Assembly: GCA_030760725.1 (NCBI GenBank)
Contig: JASWHV010000007.1
Span: 27,047,324 to 27,111,323 of the forward strand
Source of the DNA: Neostapfia colusana
Taxonomy: Eukaryota > Streptophyta > Magnoliopsida > Poales > Poaceae
Length of the DNA: 64,000 nt
Reading direction: 5' to 3'
Positions 10,566-19,517 of the stretch are shown here, in pieces. Position 1 is the stretch's first letter. Every line of letters starts with the position of its first letter. The translations under genes and the position numbers were made by a program. The notes below the pieces were generated by a model that was given only the letters and a program-made list of their open reading frames with translations, ran no database searches and was not told where the DNA came from.

Positions 10566-10900
10566 TAGAAATGGAGAAAGAACTATAGAAATGGAGAATG
10601 AACCATAGAAATGGAGAAAGAACCATAGAAATGGAGAAAGAACCATAGAAATGGAGAATGAACCATAGAAATGGAGAAAGAACCATAGAAATGGAGAAAG
10701 AACTATAGAAATGGAGAATGAACCATAGAAATGGAGAAAGAACCATACAAATGGAGAAAGAACCATAGAAATGGAGGAAGAACCATAGAAATGGAGAAGG
10801 GAATATAGAAATGGAGAATGTGACATAGAAATGGAGAATAGGACATAGAAATGGAGAGGGGAATGTAGAAATGGAAAAGGGGACATAGAAATGATAAGAA
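10566..10900 (+). repeat. 20-bp tandem array in R3 U3, about 16-17 copies
   Basis: The unit AACCATAGAAATGGAGAAAG repeats in perfect 20-base register from about 10566 to 10870, with the last copies diverging (GGACATAGAAATGGAGAGGG) and one shortened. R2 has about four related units. Long minus-strand open frames rich in Phe/Ser/Leu across it are by-products of the repeat. Confidence 0.93.
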
Positions 10901-11113
10901 ATGGAAAAAATATAGCTGAAAAGAGCATTCCCAAATTTCCCCCAAAATTTCCAAATTCCCCAGTTCCACAAAAGGGGAATTTTCCCCACATTTGGGGGAA
11001 TTTAATCCCCGATGCTGCCGCACCAAATTAAGGGGAAAAGTTGGTTGAGTTTCAAATTGACTAGGACTCTTGGTTGAGTTCCAATTGGAGTAGGACTCCT
11101 CCCTTCTCCCCCT

Positions 11114-11122
11114 TATAAATAC
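11114..11122 (+). promoter_or_regulatory. TATA box of R3 LTR
   Basis: TATAAATAC follows a pyrimidine-rich stretch, at the place where families 1 and 2 align. A C-rich, GC-rich leader-like region (11123-11413) without any ATG follows, and then a GT donor-like site. Confidence 0.7.
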
Positions 11123-11765
11123 AACCCCCAGCCCCCCCCCCTTTGGCCGCAGCCTCCCCCTCCCCCTTCCCAAGTCACCGACTTGGAGCCCCTCCCCCTC
11201 CAAGTCACCGAGTTGGCACCCCCCCCTGCCGGAGTTTGGTCGCCGGTGAGCCCCGCCGACGAGCCCCGCTGTCGAGACCCGCCGACGAGCCCCGTCACAC
11301 CTCGCCATCACCGGAAAAGAAGCTAACGATCTGTCCTACCCTAATCTTCTATAGAAAAATTCCCCGCTGCTGCCGTTGCTAGGAGGAAGGCCTTGCCACC
11401 GAAAGGAAGTGAGGTAGGTCTCCATTACCCATATTACGACGTCACCGCTGTTTCTACGCATCCGTTTTCTTCGCCCCCTTCGAGAAGAAACTTTTGCTTG
11501 TGGACAGCTCGTGTTTTGATCTTTTTGATGGTGGAATTGATCTAGATCTTGAGTCAAGATCATCACCACGTCCACACTTGATCCCAGCACACTTGTTCAT
11601 CATAAAACCCCATGAAAGCCCGTTAAAACCTGCAAGAAGACGTACAAACTGGTTTAATAAAACAGCAACATAGATTTTGCATTCATCTACCCCATTGCAT
11701 CTTGAGTAAAGTTTGTGCATGATGATTGATTGCTATAAATTTTGTATGTGCGTGGTCATGAGTAG

Positions 11766-12676
11766 AAGGACAAGCTCAAGAGGCTATCTACGAGGAACTA
11801 CAGCACCAAGACTTCGAGACGCTTGAGCAACAAGAATTACGGGAGCAAGGCAAGTACCCCTTGACCATATTGATCCCATGTTTTGAAACTGTTTTGTTTG
11901 CGAAAACTCGTATGCTTGAGTCAACTTGATGGGACACCCTTTTATAGGAGTTTACTAGTTTTGTTAACCATCCTTGTCTCCGGAAAAGTTGATGAGTCGG
12001 GTATGGTCGTTTTTCCTTTTTGCTTCGCTTAATCTATGGGATACGGGAAGTTGAATTAAAACATGTTTAGCTACTGCACTCATATGAATAATGATGATGA
12101 GAACTTGCTTAATCTAGTCGCCGATGGGTGACGAAATCACGAACTTGTGGGTAAAGTGGTGCCACCTCTGCACAGTGTAAAACTATCATGATAGCCGTGC
12201 TTCCGGTCACAAGAACCTGGCCAACTTCCATAATTAGAGGGAAAACTTGGGATGGTTATTCGGTTGGTTATGGTATGGTCATTGGGATTGGTTTTGGGAC
12301 TGTTTTGAGTTATGACAATGAGTTTGGTTTGGCTATATGAATATGAGATGGTTATGAATATTTATGAGCATGAGATGAACTTGAGAAAGATTAATGGTTG
12401 GATGAGACTTGATAAATGGTGAATTATGATGAGAGAATGTTGCTGAATTATTTGATTTTGATGGGATAAATTTCACCTGGAAATAGTTGCTGTTTTTATC
12501 ATGTTTATGAAATAAAATTTGCTTGCTGCAATGAGCCTCTTTATTTCCTACCTTGTTGAAAGCTACATGTCATACTTTTCCCGCACTTGCTGAGTATGAC
12601 ATGTACTCACCCTTTCATTACCACATATACATCAGCTACAGGAGATGAGTACTTCGAGGACCATGTGGAGTACTAG
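11766..12676 (+). other. putative spliced mini-ORF in R3 LTR (two exons)
   Basis: Exon A (11766-11849) follows GAGTAG and reads GQAQEAIYEELQHQDFE, then Gln/Glu-rich, ending CAAG|GCAAGT. Exon B (12642-12676) follows CAGCTACAG and continues in phase GDEYFEDHVEY to TAG at 12674-12676. Compared with R5, codon changes include TTC/TTT, GAG/GAA and TAC/TAT, all silent. AATAAA follows at 12809. Existence of the mRNA is inference. Confidence 0.5.
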
Positions 12677-12938
12677 GCGTGTGAACTACCGTCAACATAC
12701 CTGTGGAGTTGAAGTTGGAGCCTGCTGTTTAGTTATTTCCGCTGTCGTTTGGAGGCTTCTGCTACAAGAATAAGTTAGAGATTTGTGAGTGAGACATGGA
12801 GTCTTTGTAATAAAGTACTTAAACACTATTTATTCATGGTTATATTCAGTTTGTTGATTACATATGTATGTGTGATGAACATCCTAGGCACACATATGCA
12901 TTCACTTGGTTCTATTTTCGGAACCGGGTGTCACAAAT

Positions 12939-12952
12939 TGGTACCAGAGCCA
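12939..12952 (+). other. R3 primer-binding site (initiator tRNA-Met)
   Basis: TGGTACCAGAGCCA begins three bases after the LTR end. It differs from the usual TGGTATCAGAGCCA at one position. Confidence 0.92.
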
Positions 12953-13203
12953 CATTGACCGTAGGACACAAGCCTAGGTAGAATGGACACTTTAAAACAC
13001 ATAGGAAAACCCCTCTAAACTGCTATTTTCGAAAATTGCTTGCTGCTGCACTTTACTTGTCAATTCAGCCACCGCAAAGTGCTATTTTCAGCCCCTCTTT
13101 TCTCTTCTTTTGGACAGCAACACCTTTTCTTTCTTGCTCCATAGCTTCTGAAGTTTTGGAGTTATTCCTTCCTTCTCTAAAGTTTCTCATGTCTTATTTA
13201 TAG

Positions 13204-14190
13204 ATGCCGGTGAGCAGGAGCACAGCACGCATAAGGACTCGTCCATCGCCACGTGGGAGTGCACTTAACCCCATTGAGGTGTCCGATGGATCATATTGGG
13301 AGGAGGTGAAGACGGAACCTCATGATGAAGAGGAAGTCAATAGCTCTATGCATGAGGAAGAGGACCCGAAAGAGGTGGAACCATTCGAAGACGATATGGA
13401 GGATGATCCACAAGAATGACATTGGTACGCACCTCAGGAGGAGTTTCACACGGGCTTACACCCCGTGGAGCCTCATGAATCTATGTCGGGAGGAAATGAA
13501 CCCGAGGATGAGCCACCCCTTGCTGAGACCAATAATGAAGGTGATGAATGGGCCAACCATTCATTTCATGAATTTCGGTCCGACGGAATGGAAGGAGGAC
13601 ACATATCCAGGGAGCTCAAAGAATTTCTGGATTGCTGCAGCTTATACCTGGAATATCTTCTCAAGAAAGTCCCTCGTCTCGGACATGAAGAGTGGAAGGC
13701 TGAAGTAACCATCCTATATAACGGTAGGGTTGTAACTCGGCACTTCGCACCCACATGGAGAGCTACAAGGGCAGAAGCTATCGATGATGCCGCATGGGAT
13801 GCACTCACCGGACTGTGCTACGCCTTCCATGAGCAGCTTGAGGACACCACTTTTGAGCCGCACCTGTATCGGAAGAGTGGTACAAGGGAGATCCTTGGAC
13901 CCCATGGAGGAGCTCTTTACAACTCACAAGCTGCTGACAAGTCTCAGAGGTTGCTCGTGGAGTTAGGAAACCGTTATGCAAGTGCACAAGAAGAGATCCG
14001 TTACCTCCGCAAGAAGATGTATTTGCTGGAGAAACAGGAGACTCGTGCCAACGCAGGAGCAAATGGAGCACCAGCGTCATCTATCACTACATGGACTGCC
14101 GACTCACCATGGCGTGTGCCCATGTATGGTCCACCCACGTCACACGGCGAGAACAGCACCAGTTCTCACGTAAGTTTAGGCTTCCATTGA
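13204..14190 (+). pseudogene. R3 orf0: extra ORF upstream of gag, one in-frame stop
   Basis: The ATG at 13204 lies directly after TTTATAG, a splice-acceptor-like site. The frame is open for 329 codons except for TGA at 13417-13419 (probably once TGG). The N-terminal third is very acidic (Glu/Asp runs). A compact central part (about 13600-13850) has the pattern hydrophobic-x-Tyr-Asn-Gly ... Thr-Arg-x-x-Ala ... Asp-Ala-Ala-Trp-x-Ala-Leu, loosely like the end of a double-stranded-RNA-binding fold. The last third has a heptad-like Leu pattern (about 13940-14040), a likely coiled coil, then a Pro/Ser-rich tail. Extra ORFs at this position are known in some plant gypsy families (orf0 of rice RIRE elements), with no settled function. 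R1, R5 and R6 lack it. The dsRBD idea is speculative. Confidence 0.7.
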
Positions 14191-14480
14191 ATAAAGCTGT
14201 AATATGAACGTTAAGATCGTTGTAGCTTGAATAAGAACGGTGTGCTGAACTTTTGTGATGATTGCTTGTGTTTATGTGCTAATGTGAGTTGTGGGACACT
14301 TCAGCGAATGTCCACATCCACACATAGTGGAGAGATGTGAGATGCTTTGGCACGTGTTCACATCCTCATATAGGCTGAAATTAATAAAAAGAAGATACTT
14401 AGTTCATACACCTTGATGCATATAGTTGGGGGGATCAATCTAAACTTCTATTTTCTATTCTACTCTACTCTCTCTCACAG
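14191..14480 (+). other. R3 orf0-gag spacer
   Basis: No gene is seen. The stretch is homologous to the leader ends of R1, R5 and R6 (GTGAGTTGTGGGAC, CACATCCTCATAT, CCTTGATGCATATAGTT) and ends in a pyrimidine tract and CTCTCACAG at the gag ATG, again acceptor-like. Confidence 0.7.
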
Positions 14481-15283
14481 ATGGTGAGGGAAAACTCCAA
14501 CCGTCAAAGGAGGAACGCTCGTGGAACCAATGAATAACAGGAGGACGGCAATGTTGAAGTTCCTGAAAATGCTAACCCCGGGGCTGATGCAAGCAACCTT
14601 GAACGGTTGATGGCTATGCAGAACCAGATTATTCAAACTATGATACAAACGTTGGGTCAGCTGCAGGCCAACAACAAAAAGAATCCTAACCCCGTTCCTG
14701 CACCCCCACCGCCGCCACCGCCACCACTGCCGGCTCACAACAGATTGGGAGAGTTCATGAGGGCTAGGCCGCCTACTTTTGCACAAGCCAATGATCCCAT
14801 GGAGGCTGATGATTGGATGAAGTCCATGGAAAAGAAGCATGCTATTGTTCAGTGCAGTGATCAGGAGAAAGTTCTCTCCGCATCGCACCAACTTATGGGA
14901 GCAGCCGCTGACTGGTGGGACGCTCTTTGCAATGCTCATGTCAACCAGGAGACTATCACTTGGGCTGAATTCAAGGAGAGTTTACGCTCTCATTACGTCC
15001 CTTCTGGAGTCATGATGCTTAAAAGGAAAGAGTTTGAAGGTCTCCGCCAAGGAAGGAAGAGCGTGAATCAGTACCTCAACAAGTTCATGCAGCTGTCAAG
15101 GTATGCTCCAGAAGATGTCAACTCGGATCAAAGAAAGCAATACTTGTTCATGAGAGGATTGAACAATGAGATCCAAGTTCAGCTTCTCAACAATGATTAC
15201 GCAAACTTCCAGAAGCTCGTTGACAAAGCTATAGTGGTTGAGAGCAAGATCTGTGAGATCAAGCAAGAGAGCAAGAGGAAGAT
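14481..15283 (+). pseudogene. gag: R3 gag, N-terminal and core part, split by R4
   Basis: The ATG at 14481 starts MVRENSNR. TAA at 14535-14537 is the only stop before the insertion. The Pro-rich linker and gag core follow (RPPTFAQANDPMEADDW, AADWWDAL, LFMRGLNNE), with about 70-80% visible identity to the family-1 gag. At the position where all family-1 copies have TGA (KI*EI), R3 has TGT (Cys), so the frame stays open into the Pro-rich tail. R4 interrupts after KRK at 15283; AAGAT (15279-15283) is duplicated on the far side. Confidence 0.92.
15279..15283. repeat. R4 target-site duplication, left copy
   Basis: AAGAT lies here and at 29679-29683, flanking R4 exactly. The gag frame of R3 resumes after the right copy. 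Confidence 0.95.
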
Positions 15284-18200
15284 TGACGGGACCCCGCCGT
15301 CCCGATCACATTTACGGGGACGGGGCACCTTGCCCGGGAATCGCATTGGTGGTGCCGTGTTATGCGGCACCCAACAGCACACAAGTAAGGAACAATGTAT
15401 TACATAAATCAAAGCGGTATCTTACAATTGTTCTTTGTAAATAATTTACATAAAATAGCTACAGCGGAAGTCTATAAACAGCTCACGTTGAATATCTAAG
15501 AAGCACTCGAGAGGAGGTCCAGCCCGCGGACTCCTCTCGCTAGCAACACGAAGATATGGCAGCGGCTAGGTTCTCCAAGTGTGACATGACTCGGGAGTTC
15601 CCGAGTCTCACCGGACAACCTTCTTTATAGCGTCGAGGTTTACCTGCAAAACCACTTATATAGCAAGAGTGAGCACAAAGGCTCAGCAAGACTTAACCGT
15701 TGCTCCTAAAGCATGAAACTCTACATGAACGTAACCTAAGACTTAAGCCTGTCATTTGCGAAAAGACTCGCCTACGAGTTCATCCTTAACTTTCAGATTT
15801 TTAGCCATAATTGTAGTGACCTTGCGCCTAGCAACATTGGAACTCCACAATCAAACAAGAAACGCTTCATTCCAATTTTACTTGTCCCAAGGTGGAAAAA
15901 TAACTTTGGTTTGCTCTATCTCTACTTCAAACAGGGTTTTCATGCAACTCAACATAATCATAACAGCAATTATACTTTTGCAAACTGTTTCCACACAAGT
16001 TGATTACTACGTCACAACATGGGAGCAAGCGGTACTCAATAACCGCGAGGGACGGTGATTCAAATTAAACACTACCCAGATAACTCGACACATACGCCCG
16101 CCTCTGAAGACCCAACTCTGGCGTCCTTCATTACGTCGTATGTGGCAACCTTTCTCAGGACACTAGACTGTAGAACCGGTTGCGCCGTCTCGGGCTCATA
16201 GGTCTAACGAGACGATGCGGTATGCCTCTACAATCCAGTGAACCTGGTACATCGGTTTCCTGGTTCCCATATATCAGTAAGCATCCGGTACACAACTCAA
16301 TACTTGCTCCTGGACGCGGCACACGCATCGGTCCTTAACCTACACAGGCAGAGCTACGCGACCAAGACCTCATCTTGTCACTGCCTAACCCCTCTGCCCG
16401 GTCTCATCTTTCGAAATGTAAACTTTAGTTTGCTTCCTTCCCCAACCATACTTATGATATTCCGAACTATAGCTCGCGAGTAGATTCCAACTACTCGTCT
16501 TCTACCGGATGCCCTAGTCTATTTAGCATGGCCTTATTCTACAGCGATGACATAATTCTACCCTTGACCTAAGGGTTCATGTTTGGTTATGCAAGTGGAG
16601 TATAAAACATCCTTGACCTAATGCACATACAAACTTTGACCAATAGTAGTAAACAAAAGGAAAACTTTAAAAACAACTTAAATGCAAACGGGGCTTGCCT
16701 TGGTTTTGCAGGTGACTAAAGTCAGATAATGTGATGTTAGTTGCTGATGACTTGAAGCTCAATCCCTGCCTTCTTGCTCCTTGATCCAAGCTCAACTTCT
16801 CCTTCTTCACTTTCCACGTTTAATCACTACACGTTATGAATATGTATACATGTTTAATTATAAAATCTTTGCTAACAAGTTCTAAAGACAAGTTTAAAAC
16901 TCGAACTCTGTTTAAGAATTTAAAATGGCACTGGGGCTGGTGGTTTGGGTGTGTGTTTAAGTACTATCATCAAGTGAGAAGTGAGGTTCATCACTTGGGT
17001 GGTGATCTCCTAATAGGTTGAACAGAACACTACTGATCCAGGGCTCCAATGGAGCTGGAAACTTTCTGGTGAGTTCCTTGTCACAAGAAAGTCCTCTGGA
17101 CCAAAATTCCGAATATTTCACTAAGTAGATCACCCAGAACAATTCCCTAAGCATTTAGGCAAAAAGGAATTAATTCTGAATAACTTTGCACTTTCATGCC
17201 AATTCAAGTGAACTACAATTTCCTACATAGCTTAGGGAGTATTCATTAATTTTCCTAGGATTTGTGGAGCTAAGGAATGCCCAGAACTGAATTTCCAAGT
17301 TTTTGAAATTCTCTGAAAATGTTTCTGTATTCATTTGAATACAGAAACTTGAAACCAGAATTACCCTAACTAAATCAACTCCAAATGAGCTGAAACTTCT
17401 ACAGGTGTCTCCTAACAGCCTAAAGAATATTCTGGCAAAATTTGGGGATTTTTGGATGAGCCAAACTCCCTCTAAATTTATTTTTCTTAAAAGTTTTAAA
17501 GAATTTTCCAGAATTGTCTATTGATTTTCATACAAATTGGGTTGCATATTTGGATAGAGTTTTTCATTCTGAATCCAACCCAATTTGAATCACTAAATTT
17601 GGAGCTTCCTAGAAAAAGTTATGCAGTTCTAAAGTTTGAACTGAATTTGGAATTCAAATTAAAGCGAGAATTGTTCAAACTCTGACTGCGGGCCCATCGC
17701 ACACGTGTCGACCGCTGGGACCCGAGCCACACGGGCCGCAGAGTTATTCCCGCGTTGTCACAGACAGATCCGAGGCCACAGAAGATCTAACCCTTCGTAA
17801 CAGAGACTGACACGTGGGCCATCCCCCGTCTTCGTCTTCCTCCCGCCTCCCGCGCGACCCCGCCGCCGAGCTCGCCGGAGCTCTCGCCGGGAGTGGGTTC
17901 CGGTGCTCGGAACTTTCTGGTGCTCGCCGCCCCCACGTATTTTCGTGCGAGGAACACGTTGCCGGGCGTATCTCAGATTGACCACAGCCGGAAACCTAGG
18001 TGCGACGGCGACAGCGTCTGTGGCAACTCCGGCGATGTCGCTAGGGCGTTATACCGTACCAAACATGTCGCCGTTTGCTCGTACAGCACCACTGCACCTA
18101 GGAGAACATGGATCTAACCTCTGATCTCACTGAAACTCATCGGGAGTATGACCTCACCGTCGGGCTAGGTCAAAATCCGGCAAAAATCGAAAAACACGAT

Positions 18201-19452
18201 GAACGGCGGTTTTGCTTGATGGCTCTCGGTGGTTCTTGATCCTATGAACACGCACGGAGGTATAGAAGGTGTATGCTACGTCATGTGGGGAGTGGTTCGA
18301 AGTGTGAGACGAATTCGCCGAGTTCCTCCCCTCAGTCATTATCGTATGTCGTAGGCAAAACTGAAATTCCGGCGAGCACGGTCCATGACATGCAGCCAGG
18401 GTTGTGGTGAAGCGAGTAGGGTTGTCGGCGAACCATTTTGCTTTTGCAACTAGGGAGGAGAGGCTCTGTGGTGGCCGGGTGACAGATTCTTGCAACGGTG
18501 GCTTCGCCCGGTGCCGTGGAGAGAAAATGAGCTCGACGCCGGGGTTCCCGTGGGTTTAGCCCCGGTTCCTTGCGTCGGTCACGTTCAGGGAGGGCTAGCG
18601 ACGCTGTGGAGACGTTCAGCGTGGTGTGTAGCGGCGTGGAGCAGCCGGCCGGCGGTGAACCGCTCGGGTGCACGCCGCCGGAGGAAGAAATCGCTCGGGG
18701 AGGCAGTATTCGAGTGAGAGAGGGCGCTGTCGCTGCGAGGAGCGTATGACCGATGCTGTGGTCGGCAGGGACGATTGAATCAATCTCAACCGAGGCGGTT
18801 CCTTCTTGGAGACAGCCGGGAAGCCACGGGTGCACGCCTGCTGTCGCTGCTGTGCTGCTGTCGCGCGCTCGGCAGAGGAGAAACAGAGACCGTGCTCCCT
18901 CTCACAGACAATTGGGCCCCACTGAACAGAAGACTTAAGGAGCAAGTCTATATGGCTCAATGGCAAGTGGGTCCACCCCTCATCCTCCCTAAAAGATCTT
19001 CTAAACTTTGGCACAAAGCAAATTTAAATCCTGAAGAGCTTAGATTCAAAAGCTGTTTGAAATTTTGGACATTGTGTCCTTCAGTTCAAATTTAAATTTA
19101 AATTTCAAGGAAATTCATAGGCCCCTTTGATACTCATATCAAAACACCTCCAAATTTTCTCAAAACTTGGATCCCTCATAATTTGGACCTGAGGAATTCA
19201 AATATGTCCTCTGATCTTTGAGTTGGTCATTGCAATTACAACTTCTTAAACAACAGTTTGAATTTCCTCTTTTGAAAATACCCTTCTTCTTTTTGAAGTG
19301 ACCTTCTTAATTCAAACTGAATTAAAAGTTTTATTGCACATGCCAACACTTTCATGAGTAAACAAAAGTTTTTGTAAGTCCCATTTCTTGTATATAAACT
19401 CAACTTTATTCATAGCTCAAGTTTTCTATTTACAAGTTTTGGGACTTTTACA
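15284..19452 (-). repeat. R4 3' LTR (4169 bp)
   Basis: On the element strand it starts TGTAAAAGTCCC at 19452 and ends CCCGTCA at 15284. It holds an AT-rich outer part, a GC-rich gene-like island (about 17690-18960) and blocks shared with R7 and R8. There are many substitutions relative to the 25510-29678 copy. Open frames inside are not conserved beyond the LTR duplication, and I do not call them genes. Confidence 0.95.
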
Positions 19453-19466
19453 TTCCTCCCCCCTTA
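19453..19466 (-). other. R4 polypurine tract
   Basis: On the element strand TTAAGGGGGGAGGAA lies directly before the 3' LTR, matching the R7 tract AAGGGGGGAGGGA. Confidence 0.92.
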
Positions 19467-19517
19467 AAAAGAATCTCGTCCTAAGATTCATGATTAAGGA
19501 CAATGTGGAGAGGACAA

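Larger units (their letters stand above)
10497..12935 (+). repeat. R3 5' LTR (2439 bp)
   Basis: The LTR begins TGTAACACCC, ends GGGTGTCACA and is followed by a primer-binding site. U3 holds a 20-base tandem array and a low-GC stretch, then TATA at 11114. Downstream are an AUG-free 300-base segment, a GAG|GTAGGT donor-like site at 11414, exon-like segments (11766-11849 and 12642-12676) and AATAAA at 12809-12814. The part after TATA is recognisably homologous to family 1, including a highly conserved block at about 12117-12240; the U3 is not. Confidence 0.93.

Noticed and set aside
10516..11311. Minus-strand ORFs of 150-200 aa rich in Phe, Ser and Leu
   Set aside because: They are translations of the 20-bp tandem array and follow its period; no start context, no homologue, opposite to the element's strand.
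17893..19095. Several 60-167 aa ORFs in both R4 LTRs on both strands
   Set aside because: Stop and frame differences between the two LTR copies, overlapping shadows on both strands, GC-rich island; no domain recognised.
19381..19400. TATATA motif near the R4 LTR start as its promoter
   Set aside because: On the element strand it lies about 55 bases from the LTR start, which would leave almost no U3; more likely chance in AT-rich sequence.
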